28,594 bases of DNA from a virus, in the IMG/VR virus record IMGVR_UViG_3300025086_000163, positions 1-28,594 of that record. One strand, given 5' to 3'. Under the pieces are notes generated by a model. That model saw only the letters and a list, made by a program, of their open reading frames with translations, had not been told where the DNA came from and searched no databases. Position 1 is the stretch's first letter. The number at the start of each line of letters is the position of its first letter. The position numbers and the translations under genes were made by a program. Positions 15,148 to 22,195 of the stretch are shown in pieces.

Positions 15148-15627
15148 ATGATACAAGCAACAACAGAAACAGAAATTAAGATATATGTGCAAACTGAAGA
15201 CAATCGCATAAATACTTCTGTAGCTTCTACTCAAATAAGGCACTTAGTTAAATTTACTAATGACTTAGACAAGTCTGTTTATTATGCTTACGGAAATACA
15301 GAACTTATTAAGGATAGATATACTAATATAAATATAGGTTACTCTACACCTAATATCTATACAGGGCAATTAAAGTTATTCCCAGCTGGATATTATAAGT
15401 ACGAAATTTACGAAGTTAGTTGGGTAGGAACAGTAACTGTATCTTCAGGTAATGCACCTGCAAATGAGAATGACGTTTTAAGTCCTGCTGCTAACGATAA
15501 GGGAGTAGTACAAGGGTTAGTTACTAAGGGCAAAATGTATCTAGCAGAAAAAGACGGAACGGAGCAAGTACAATACGTGCAAAGAGAATCAGCGACAGAA
15601 ACGAATTATATATATTACGGACAATAA
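15148..15627 (+). CDS. Virion-module protein, unknown
   Basis: 159 aa from the ATG at 15148. The frame is open further upstream, but that stretch crosses the terminator and the late motif, so an earlier start is excluded. The sequence begins with a beta region (TEIKIYVQTEDNRINTS), has IRHLVKFTNDLDKSVYYAY, then FPAGYYKYEIYEVSW and a C-terminal KGKMYLAEKDGTEQVQYV. The W/Y-rich strand patterns suggest a beta-sandwich and a virion decoration, neck or tail role. I recognise no family with certainty. Confidence 0.6.
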   Translation: MIQATTETEIKIYVQTEDNRINTSVASTQIRHLVKFTNDLDKSVYYAYGNTELIKDRYTNINIGYSTPNIYTGQLKLFPAGYYKYEIYEVSWVGTVTVSSGNAPANENDVLSPAANDKGVVQGLVTKGKMYLAEKDGTEQVQYVQRESATETNYIYYGQ

Positions 15628-15638
15628 AATAAATAAAA

Positions 15639-15914
15639 ATGGCAATAGAAAACGTACAACAATTATTAACAGAGCAACTAGGTAAAAACGGTAGTACAGA
15701 AATATTTACAACCGCAGCACAAACTTCTAAAGATTGGTACTGTGTTTACTTCCCTGTAGAAAGCGTTGTAGCTTCAATAACTGTAGCGGACGCAACAGGT
15801 GAAGCTGCTTTACATACTACTTTACCAGCAGGAACAACTTTATTTATGAACGTAACTGCAATTACTTTGACTAGCGGCATAGGAATTGGTTACTACGAAG
15901 GAGTAACTACATAA
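15639..15914 (+). CDS. Small virion-module protein, unknown
   Basis: 91 aa, starting 11 nt after the previous gene. Contains SKDWYCVYFPVESVVASITV and GTTLFMNVTAITLTSGIGI, all beta-type alternation, with a C-terminal GYYEGVTT. It resembles the short capsid-decoration or trimer-type proteins seen next to LamG proteins in Bacteroidota phages, but the match is by character rather than sequence motif. Confidence 0.5.
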   Translation: MAIENVQQLLTEQLGKNGSTEIFTTAAQTSKDWYCVYFPVESVVASITVADATGEAALHTTLPAGTTLFMNVTAITLTSGIGIGYYEGVTT

Positions 15915-15917
15915 GAT

Positions 15918-16601
15918 ATGTTAGCACTTAAACAAGCATTAAGTTTAGTTACTATTAAAAAAGTTGGCGGAGCTTGGCAACCTTCTGACGAAACAGGTTT
16001 AGAAGCGTGGTATAAATATCAAACAGGAATTACTTTAAATGGTTCTGATGTTTCACGTTGGACTGATAGTTCTTCTAATAGTTTTGATATGTCACAAGCT
16101 ACTGCAAGCGAGCAGCCAGCTTACAATTCAGGGGCTATTGACTTTGACGCTTCAGCTACTCAAAATTTAGGTTCTGCAAGTGACATTACTTTAAGCGGTG
16201 CTTTTACAATAGGTATAAGGTTAAACCCTGCTTTAAATAATGTAGTTGTACTAGGTGATAATTCTTTAGGTGAAAACGAATTTATTAAAATAACAAATAG
16301 TACAAAGTTAAGAATGAAAATTGACAATACGTCAGCCGATATTACTGTTAATAGCGGAGACTTAGCTGCTGACAATTATTTAGTTATTACAAGAAACGCA
16401 TCTAACTTGCTTACGCTTCATATTAATGGCGTAGCACAAACTGATACAGAAACTTTAGGAGGAACTGCGAATATGGACGCAATTGGAGTAAGGGCAACAG
16501 ACGCTAATCCTTATGACGGAACTATTAGCGAAGTACAAATATATGATACAGAAAGCACGGAACTTACTGCTAATGTAAATACTTATTTATCAAACTTATA
16601 A
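15918..16601 (+). CDS. LamG / concanavalin A-like domain protein
   Basis: 227 aa. After a short N-terminus, residues 25-225 look like a laminin-G-like jelly roll: ETGLEAWYKYQTGIT, VSRWTDSSSNSFDMSQ, a P-A-Y-N-S-G-A-I-D-F-D strand, FTIGIRLNP, LRMKIDN, YLVITRNASNLLTLHINGV, and the final ISEVQIYDTE. The order W-x-D-x-S-x-N, F-x-x-x-x-x-L, H-I-N-G, I-x-E-V-x-I-Y is the LamG_3 signature. Such domains bind glycans. Here it lies between the tail tube and portal genes with other small virion proteins, so a surface-exposed capsid or tail decoration is the natural guess. There is no signal peptide. Confidence 0.7.
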   Translation: MLALKQALSLVTIKKVGGAWQPSDETGLEAWYKYQTGITLNGSDVSRWTDSSSNSFDMSQATASEQPAYNSGAIDFDASATQNLGSASDITLSGAFTIGIRLNPALNNVVVLGDNSLGENEFIKITNSTKLRMKIDNTSADITVNSGDLAADNYLVITRNASNLLTLHINGVAQTDTETLGGTANMDAIGVRATDANPYDGTISEVQIYDTESTELTANVNTYLSNL

Positions 16602-16602
16602 A

Positions 16603-18648
16603 ATGGACAAAATAATTTCAGTAGATTTAAGCACTTCAACAGCTCCTGTAGTACAGGAAGTAAGGGGGAAAGATTATATAGAATATGGAGATGCAAATGG
16701 GGAGTGGCGCAATTTATTCCCACAATTTTTAATTGACCTTTACTACTCTAGTTCTATAACAGCTGCTATTGTAAACGCTACAGCTGAAATGGTTAGCGGA
16801 GATGATTTGATAATTTCTGATGAAGATGATAGAGACATAGAAGCAAGAGTAAAGTTACAGAACTTTATTAATAATGCTAATGGTAATGAAACACTTCACG
16901 AGGTAATTAAAAAAGTAGCTTTTGATTTTAAACTTCAAGGGGCTTTTGCACTTAACATAATTTGGTCAAAAGACAGAACTCAAATTGCTGCTATTCATCA
17001 TATTCCTGTAGAAAAAATACGCTGTGAAAGACCTGATGAATTTGGAAAAACTAACGCTTATTATGTTTCAGGAGATTGGGCAAATACAAGAACAAACAAA
17101 CCTTATAGAGTGCCTGCTTTTAATGTAAATGATAGAACTTCACCTAACCAAATATTGTATTCAGGTCTATATAGTCCTAATATGAACTCGTACTATACGG
17201 CTGACTACATCTCTTGTAATAATTGGAGTCTTATTGATAGTAAGGTGTCGGAATACCACCTCCAAAACGTGAGTAATTCTTTCTCGGGGAGTTTCATGAT
17301 TTCCTTCGCAAATGGAATTCCTACACAAGAAGAAAGAAGACAAATAGAGCAAAGTATAACAGAGAAATTTACGGGTACTAATGCAGGTAAATTTATTTTA
17401 ACTTTTTCAGATGACAAAACAAGAGTGCCTGAAATTAATGCTATTAGCCCTTCAGATTTAGACAAGCAATATATAGCACTCCAAGAACTACTTACAAGTA
17501 ACATCTTAGCAGGTCATAGGGTAACTTCTAAGACACTTATGGGCTTAGATACAGCTAACGGGTTCTCAAGTAACGCAGATGAGCTTTTAAACGCTTCTAA
17601 TTTTTACTTAAATACTGTTGTTATGCCTTTTCAAAATCAAATAATAAAAGTATTACACAAGATATTCAAAGTAAACAATATGGATATGCCTGTAGAGTTT
17701 GTACAACTAAAACCTATAACTATTCAATTTGACTCTAAGACTATTAGAGAAGTTATGACGATTGACGAGATAAGGGCTGACTTAGGGCTTGAACCTTTAG
17801 GGGAAGAAGATACAGTAGAGCAAGACGTTAAACTTGCTAAGGTAGGAAGTATGATAACTGACGGTAAAGAACTACCTTTATTCGATACTATAGAAGAAGC
17901 AGAAGAAGAAGCAAAAAGGATTGGTTGTAGTGGTACGCATATACATACACAAGATGGTAAAGAGTATTATATGCCATGTGAAAACCACGAGCAAATAACA
18001 TCTTTAAAAAAATGTAACTGTAAAAAAACAGAAAATGACTTTACAGAGTTAGAAAGTTTTATTGAAGAATTTGGAGAAGATATACCAGAAGACTGGGAAT
18101 TGATAGATGAGGAAATTGTTGATGGAGAACATCAAGATTTTAATTATGAAGCTGAATTAAATAGTTACAACAAAACAGAATTAGCATCTACAGGAACGGC
18201 AAGACCAAACGCAAGAAGTGAACAAGACGGCACTAATAAATCAGATAATGATTTTTACAAAGTTAGGTATGTTTACACTAAAGATAATTTCTTAACTCAG
18301 GAAGGAAGTACAAGAGATTTTTGTAGTAAAATGATGGCTGCAAGAAAAGTTTACAGAAAAGAAGATATTATACAAATGGGTACAAGACCTGTCAATGCAG
18401 GTTGGGGCGCAAGAGGTGCTGCTACTTATTCTATATGGCTTTACAAAGGCGGAGGTAACTGTCATCATTTTTGGCTTAGACGAATCTATAAAACATCTTT
18501 AAGGGGTGCAAAGAGTAATATTAAACCTAGCGAAGCAATTTCTTATACTAAAGCATTATCTGAAGGGTTTACTGCTGAAAGAAACGACACACTTGTAGCT
18601 AGACCACCAAAAAGAATGAAAAATAACGGCTTTTTAAAACCAAGATAA
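16603..18648 (+). CDS. Portal protein with two C-terminal accessory domains
   Basis: 681 aa. Residues 1 to about 410 form the portal: DGxx-type N-terminus with RGKDYIEYG, LYYSSSITAAIVNATAEMV, KVAFDFKLQGAFALNIIWS, IHHIPVEKIRC, and a C-terminal FSSNADELLNASNFYLNTVV plus IDEIRADLGLEPL, the usual wing/stem signatures. Residues 427-465 hold a small Cys/His module (CSGTHIHTQ, then YYMPCENHEQ) that may bind zinc. Residues 545-630 hold another domain: FYKVRYVYTKDN, RDFCSKMMAA, GWGARGAATYSIWLYKGG, CHHFWLRRIY. Similar C-terminal domains occur on minor head proteins of Bacteroidota phages. The portal is the DNA gate and the terminase docking site. It lies 14 kb away from the terminase genes. Confidence 0.8.
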   Translation: MDKIISVDLSTSTAPVVQEVRGKDYIEYGDANGEWRNLFPQFLIDLYYSSSITAAIVNATAEMVSGDDLIISDEDDRDIEARVKLQNFINNANGNETLHEVIKKVAFDFKLQGAFALNIIWSKDRTQIAAIHHIPVEKIRCERPDEFGKTNAYYVSGDWANTRTNKPYRVPAFNVNDRTSPNQILYSGLYSPNMNSYYTADYISCNNWSLIDSKVSEYHLQNVSNSFSGSFMISFANGIPTQEERRQIEQSITEKFTGTNAGKFILTFSDDKTRVPEINAISPSDLDKQYIALQELLTSNILAGHRVTSKTLMGLDTANGFSSNADELLNASNFYLNTVVMPFQNQIIKVLHKIFKVNNMDMPVEFVQLKPITIQFDSKTIREVMTIDEIRADLGLEPLGEEDTVEQDVKLAKVGSMITDGKELPLFDTIEEAEEEAKRIGCSGTHIHTQDGKEYYMPCENHEQITSLKKCNCKKTENDFTELESFIEEFGEDIPEDWELIDEEIVDGEHQDFNYEAELNSYNKTELASTGTARPNARSEQDGTNKSDNDFYKVRYVYTKDNFLTQEGSTRDFCSKMMAARKVYRKEDIIQMGTRPVNAGWGARGAATYSIWLYKGGGNCHHFWLRRIYKTSLRGAKSNIKPSEAISYTKALSEGFTAERNDTLVARPPKRMKNNGFLKPR

Positions 18649-18651
18649 CCA

Positions 18652-19227
18652 ATGGCATACGTATTATTTATATCAGAAGCAAAGCTAAAAGATAGCACTG
18701 CAATTAACTTAAATGTAAGTACAGACTTACTATTGCCTTATGTATTACAGGCACAAAAATTGTATGTAGAACCTAAGCTCGGAACTACACTTTATAAAAA
18801 GCTAGAAAGTTTAATTACAGCAGGTACAATTGGTAATGTAGGGAACGAAGCGTACAAAACTTTAGTAGATGACTACATTGGAGACATGCTTCCTAACTGG
18901 GCATTTTATCACGCTATACCGTTTTTAAGATTTAAGATAGAAAACGGTAATATCTATTCTAAGACTTCAGAAACAGGAACGGCTTTAAGCACAGAAGAAG
19001 CTCAACACCTTAGAGAAGAAGTTAGAAATACAGCAGAATATTATACAGAACGTCTAATTGACTATGTTACTAATAACACTACTAGCTTTCCTGAATACAA
19101 TACGAATAGCGGTGCTGATATTTCAGCAGACCAAAACGCTTACTACAATGGTATGAATCTTGAAAGACCAATGCGACAAGGAACTAAACTTACTTTAAGA
19201 AACTTTTTAAACGCTTCTGATTACTAA
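18652..19227 (+). CDS. Head-tail adaptor-like protein (DUF6712-like)
   Basis: 191 aa. The pattern LFISEAKLKDSTAINLNVS, then LLPYVLQAQKLYVEPKLG, TTLYKKLESL, YKTLVDDYIGDMLPNWAFYH, FLRFKIENGNIY matches the all-helical DUF6712 family of Bacteroidota phages, which I take to be a gp6-type head completion or adaptor protein. It follows the portal gene by 3 nt, as adaptors do. The family assignment is from memory of its motifs; the position supports it. Its stop shares a base with the next ATG. Confidence 0.65.
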   Translation: MAYVLFISEAKLKDSTAINLNVSTDLLLPYVLQAQKLYVEPKLGTTLYKKLESLITAGTIGNVGNEAYKTLVDDYIGDMLPNWAFYHAIPFLRFKIENGNIYSKTSETGTALSTEEAQHLREEVRNTAEYYTERLIDYVTNNTTSFPEYNTNSGADISADQNAYYNGMNLERPMRQGTKLTLRNFLNASDY

Positions 19228-19346
19228 TGAAGAAACACTATAAACCTAAAACTAAGAACGTAACTAAGCTAAAGACTTACTTAGATAAAAAAACAAAACA
19301 AAATGACAGAAGTAAAAGACACTCTACAAGTAGGGTTAGCCAATAG
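19227..19346 (+). CDS. Possible 39-aa basic peptide
   Basis: Starts in a TAATG overlap with the adaptor gene. About a third of the residues are Lys or Arg (KHYKPKTKNVTKLKTYL, then KTKQNDRSKRHSTSR). It overlaps the next small frame by 44 nt in another phase. It may bind nucleic acid, or may serve only to carry ribosomes to the next gene. There is no recognised family. Confidence 0.4.
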   Translation: MKKHYKPKTKNVTKLKTYLDKKTKQNDRSKRHSTSRVSQ

Positions 19347-19461
19347 TTCAGCAATAGCATTCAGCGTAACAGACTGCAACGAAATATTAACTCTAGTTTC
19401 TTTGATTCTAGCAATAAGTTTTACTATATATAAATTCATTCAATTTGAAAAAAATAAATAA
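19303..19461 (+). CDS. 52-aa single-transmembrane protein, holin-like candidate
   Basis: Begins MTEVKDTLQVGLANSS and has one hydrophobic segment at residues 28-45 (ILTLVSLILAISFTIYKF) followed by a charged tail (FEKNK). The size, short polar N-terminus and single membrane span fit a small holin or lysis accessory protein. Next to it are a DUF5675 protein and a second membrane protein. The stop TAA is followed at once by the ATG of the 41-aa basic protein. Function is inferred from build and context only. Confidence 0.6.
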   Translation: MTEVKDTLQVGLANSSAIAFSVTDCNEILTLVSLILAISFTIYKFIQFEKNK

Positions 19462-19984
19462 ATGGCTCGTAAAGTTATTACAAGCGCTTTTAAAAGCATT
19501 AAAAGGAAACGAAAGGGTGTACACTCCAAAAACGCAAGTAAAGGACAGAGCGGCTACAAAAAAGCCTACAGAGGTCAGGGGCGTTAATCTTCTTTTAATT
19601 AGAGATACTTTTACAGAAAAATCAACTATTGGTCGTTTGTTTATCAATGGGGAAAGTTTTTGTGATACCTTAGAAAACCCTTATATTAATAACGAAAGAA
19701 ATATAAGTTGCATTCCAGAAGGGCAATACAAAGTTAGACTAAGGCTTCCTAGAGAATCAGCAACTAGGGATTATTTACATTTATTAGTTCAGGACGTTCC
19801 TAATAGAAGCTATATTTTATTTCATGTCGGAAATAAACCATCACACACTAAAGGCTGTATATTAGTTGGTAATGGTCGTAAACAAGACATTGTTCAAAAC
19901 TCACGTTTAGCTATGGACTTACTTATCAAAGAAATACTTAGTTTAGGCGGCGAAAATATTAATTTAATAATCAAAAATAAATAA
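19445..19984 (+). CDS. DUF5675 protein, probable lysis-module enzyme-like protein
   Basis: 179 aa if started at TTG 19445; the frame is closed upstream at 19415-19417, and the only later candidate before the domain is GTG at 19517. Residues 48-170 carry the DUF5675 signatures: VNLLLIRDTFTEKSTIGRLF, GESFCDTLENP, IPEGQYKVRL, SYILFHVGN, SHTKGCILVGN. The T-x-G-C-I-L-V-G core with conserved H and C recalls L,D-transpeptidase-like folds. A cell-wall role at lysis is plausible because the genes on each side encode small membrane proteins. The first 45 residues (amphipathic, then basic) overlap the 41-aa gene completely and may be untranslated; the true start is uncertain. Confidence 0.7.
   Translation: MKKINKWLVKLLQALLKALKGNERVYTPKTQVKDRAATKKPTEVRGVNLLLIRDTFTEKSTIGRLFINGESFCDTLENPYINNERNISCIPEGQYKVRLRLPRESATRDYLHLLVQDVPNRSYILFHVGNKPSHTKGCILVGNGRKQDIVQNSRLAMDLLIKEILSLGGENINLIIKNK
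19462..19587 (+). CDS. 41-aa basic protein nested in another gene's 5' end
   Basis: Frame ATG 19462 to TAA 19585-19587, directly abutting the stop of the membrane protein (TAAATG). The sequence is very basic and patterned: VITSAFKSIKRKRKGVHSKN, then GYKKAYRGQGR. The K-R-K-G-V-H-S-K and Y-K-K-x-Y-R-G-Q-G-R blocks are, as I recall, found in tiny proteins of other environmental phages, which would make it a conserved family of unknown function. It lies wholly inside the 5' part of the DUF5675 frame in another phase, and its ATG is a better start than the TTG of that frame. Confidence 0.7.
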   Translation: MARKVITSAFKSIKRKRKGVHSKNASKGQSGYKKAYRGQGR

Positions 19985-19986
19985 TC

Positions 19987-20181
19987 ATGAAAAATTTTTT
20001 ACAGAAGTACCTTATCGGACAGATGCTAAAGTCAAAGAAATTTTGGTATGCAATCAGTTCAGTAGTAGTACCAGCTTTAGTTACTTATTTAGGAGTTGAT
20101 GAAACAACTGCAAAAGATTTGTACTATGCAATCTTAACTTTAATTGTAGGTCAGGGAATTGCGGACGTTGCAAAGAAATAA
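19987..20181 (+). CDS. Small membrane protein, holin-like
   Basis: 64 aa. A basic N-terminus (LIGQMLKSKKFWYA) leads into two hydrophobic stretches, AISSVVVPALVTYLG (residues 22-36) and YYAILTLIVGQGIADVA (46-62), split by a short polar loop. The K-S-K-K-F-W-Y-A start and V-G-Q-G-I-A-D end recur in small membrane proteins next to phage lysis genes. Holin activity is possible but not proven. It lies 2 nt after the DUF5675 gene. Confidence 0.6.
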   Translation: MKNFLQKYLIGQMLKSKKFWYAISSVVVPALVTYLGVDETTAKDLYYAILTLIVGQGIADVAKK

Positions 20182-20890
20182 CAGATACAGGTTAAAGCCA
20201 CACGAAATTGTGGCACTAGAAAAGATGCGAGAAACCGAGACTAGAAATGTTCTAGTTATCGGTGACTTGCATGAGCCCTTTTGTCTTGAAGGCTACTTAG
20301 ACTTTTGCATAGAACAATACTATAACTATAATTGTACTGAAGTAGTCTTTATAGGTGACGTAATAGACAATCACTACTCTAGCTACCATGAAGCTAGTGC
20401 TGATGGTATGGGCGGCTTAGATGAGCTAGAATTAGCTATTAAGAAAATAGGGCGTTGGCGTGATGCCTTCCCTATGGCTACAGTTATTATAGGAAATCAT
20501 GACAGAATAATAATGCGTAAAGCCCAAACCTCTAGCATTCCTTCTAAATGGATTAAGTCTTTTAAAGAAGTATTAGAAACACCTGACTGGAACTTTGTTG
20601 AACGATACGAGCTAGACGGTGTACAATATATACATGGAGAAGGCGGAACTGCCAGGACTAAGTGTCGTGCTGATATGATGAATACAGTACAAGGACATTT
20701 ACATACCCAATGTTATACAGAGCATTATGTCGGTAAGAAGTTCAGAGTATTTGGAACACAAGTCGGCTGCGGTATTAATCACAAATCGTATGCTATGGCG
20801 TATGCAAAATATGGTAAAAGACCAGCAGTTTCTTGCGCAGTTGTGCTAAATAACGGTAAAACTCCACTCAATTTGTTAATGCCTTTGTAG
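20159..20890 (+). CDS. Calcineurin-like metallophosphoesterase
   Basis: Up to 243 aa. Metal-binding motifs of the family are complete: VIGDLHEPF (residues 33-41), FIGDVIDNH (64-72), IIGNHDR, and VQGHLHTQ, giving D-x-H, G-D-x-x-D, G-N-H-D and G-H-x-H. The length is right for a phage phosphoesterase. Substrate unknown; phosphodiesters or phosphoproteins are possible. The start is uncertain: TTG 20159 and TTG 20168 overlap the membrane-protein gene, and the first ATG is at 20225 (residue 23). I keep the long form because residues 9-22 (YRLKPHEIVALEK) look like part of the fold. It is the last gene before a terminator. Confidence 0.85.
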   Translation: MRTLQRNNRYRLKPHEIVALEKMRETETRNVLVIGDLHEPFCLEGYLDFCIEQYYNYNCTEVVFIGDVIDNHYSSYHEASADGMGGLDELELAIKKIGRWRDAFPMATVIIGNHDRIIMRKAQTSSIPSKWIKSFKEVLETPDWNFVERYELDGVQYIHGEGGTARTKCRADMMNTVQGHLHTQCYTEHYVGKKFRVFGTQVGCGINHKSYAMAYAKYGKRPAVSCAVVLNNGKTPLNLLMPL

Positions 20891-20907
20891 GTTTTTAACC
20901 TCTTTTT
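20889..20907 (+). terminator. Weak intrinsic terminator after the late block
   Basis: AGGTT, loop TTT, AACCT, then CTTTTT directly overlapping the stop of the phosphoesterase gene. Only 5 bp, but it lies where late transcription should stop before the early promoter at 21028. The rest of the 184-nt gap is AT-rich with several T tracts. Confidence 0.5.
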
Positions 20908-21027
20908 CAACCAATTTTAATCTTTTTTTAAATTTATTTTAGTATCATTTACTAGATAAGGGATAACTTTTTTTAATATTTTTAGTTAAAAAGTATGTTA
21001 AAAGTTAGGTTAGTAAGTTTTTTGTTA

Positions 21028-21035
21028 TATCTTTG
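21028..21035 (+). promoter_or_regulatory. Host-type early promoter (-7 box)
   Basis: TATCTTTG, a perfect TAnnTTTG box, followed by about 39 nt of leader to the ATG at 21075. At the -33 distance the sequence is GTTAGG, only a partial match to TTG. It opens the early region and needs no phage factor, so it is probably the first promoter used after infection. Confidence 0.7.
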
Positions 21036-21074
21036 TACCATCAAAATTAAATTAATTAAATAATAAACATAACT

Positions 21075-21254
21075 ATGGCTAAAGAAAGGAAAAACACGGA
21101 GGAAATAAAAAAAGATTTATTAAAGTATTTATATGATTTAGATGGTGTTTTATACTACTATAAATTTTTTAACTTTACTTATCAAGGTGAAGAAGTAAAA
21201 GAAATAAGAAAAGATATTGAAAATATAAAAAACAAAATAAACAAATTAAAATAA
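21075..21254 (+). CDS. 59-aa charged protein, first early gene
   Basis: Starts MAKERKNTEEIKKDLLKYLY and ends with a helical charged stretch (VKEIRKDIENIKNKIN), with an aromatic centre (GVLYYYKFFNFTYQG). It is the first gene behind the host-type promoter at 21028. No known family. First-position early genes of phages often act against host functions, but nothing here shows a target. Confidence 0.6.
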   Translation: MAKERKNTEEIKKDLLKYLYDLDGVLYYYKFFNFTYQGEEVKEIRKDIENIKNKINKLK

Positions 21255-21260
21255 TAAGAA

Positions 21261-21497
21261 ATGAACTACAAAATCGTAAACAAGAAAACAAACGCTACTT
21301 ATTTTTTAAATGAAAAAGAGTATCAAACATTCTTTAATGTAAACAGCCTTTATAAAGATGGTCAGTTTAAATATGAAGTCTATAATTTAACTAAAGCAAA
21401 AGCTAAAAGAAAAGCTAAGATATTAGATTTACTTGCACATTTATGTGTATTTGCAGCTTCAGTATTAGCTACTTTACTTTACATTCAAAACTATTAA
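21261..21497 (+). CDS. Small protein with C-terminal membrane anchor
   Basis: 78 aa. A soluble N-terminal part (YKIVNKKTNATYFLNEKEYQ) and a lysine/alanine helix (TKAKAKRKAK) precede a C-terminal hydrophobic segment at about residues 52-75 (LLAHLCVFAASVLATLLYI). It is probably a tail-anchored inner-membrane protein exposing its N-terminus to the cytoplasm. Second gene of the early operon. Function unknown. Confidence 0.6.
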   Translation: MNYKIVNKKTNATYFLNEKEYQTFFNVNSLYKDGQFKYEVYNLTKAKAKRKAKILDLLAHLCVFAASVLATLLYIQNY

Positions 21498-21498
21498 G

Positions 21499-21858
21499 AT
21501 GACTAGAAAAGACGCAGAATATTTAGAATACTCTACATACGTAGATTATAGCGAACCGAAAATATCTTTTATTACAGGCGAGCTAATAGACGACACTAAG
21601 GTGATAGCTGAAGAATGGCTTTTAAAACCTCAATACATTCCTACTAAGGTAACAAGTGCAAGCGGTAATGACTTAGCTTACAATAGTCGTTCAGTAGTAG
21701 TAGTAGGAACTGCTTTGCAATGTTATAGAAAGTTTAGTGAAATGCTTAAAACTTATGGTTGGCAACAGAAAGATAGTTGGAATGTAGAGCTAAAACCAAT
21801 CTATAAAACACACTATAAAAATAATGGCAATTTGCCTGTAATAATAAACCTTAAATAA
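21499..21858 (+). CDS. Hypothetical early protein
   Basis: 119 aa, starting one base after the previous stop. Mixed alpha/beta: YLEYSTYVDYSEPKISFITG, EEWLLKPQYIPTKVT, then SRSVVVVGTALQCYRKFSEM and a basic C-terminus ending VIINLK. There are no cysteine pairs, membrane spans or known catalytic motifs. No family recognised. Codon use and spacing are like its neighbours. Confidence 0.55.
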   Translation: MTRKDAEYLEYSTYVDYSEPKISFITGELIDDTKVIAEEWLLKPQYIPTKVTSASGNDLAYNSRSVVVVGTALQCYRKFSEMLKTYGWQQKDSWNVELKPIYKTHYKNNGNLPVIINLK

Positions 21859-21859
21859 A

Positions 21860-22129
21860 ATGACAGAATACAAAACTTGCAACAAATGTTCTTACGATAT
21901 TTTAGATAGTGAAGGAGAAGTAATGGAACACGAATGCTTAATAGACAAAAGACTGCACGAAATAAATACTTTTCAATGTGTAGATAACGAACTATATTTA
22001 AGAGGAAAAGATGAATACGGAGAAGACTTTCAAATATGTTTTGACGCTTTCAACTTCTTAGAATGGATAGACAAAGAACAAATAGAATATATAAAACAAA
22101 AAGTAATTGAGTATGTTGAAAACAAATAA
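21860..22129 (+). CDS. Hypothetical early protein with Cys motif
   Basis: 89 aa, acidic. The N-terminus has CNKCSYDILD and a further Cys in HECLIDKR, so a half zinc finger (C-x-x-C plus H/C) is possible. The remainder is LYLRGKDEYGEDFQICFDAF, then a helix with EYIKQKVIEYV. The strand-like middle and F-N-F-L-E-W helix suggest a small regulator or modifier, but no family is recognised. A 66-nt gap without a visible promoter follows. Confidence 0.55.
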   Translation: MTEYKTCNKCSYDILDSEGEVMEHECLIDKRLHEINTFQCVDNELYLRGKDEYGEDFQICFDAFNFLEWIDKEQIEYIKQKVIEYVENK

Positions 22130-22195
22130 TTATATTACTTTTACACCGAATTATTAACAGGCAAAAACCCTAGCCAATAAACATAGGTAGAATAT

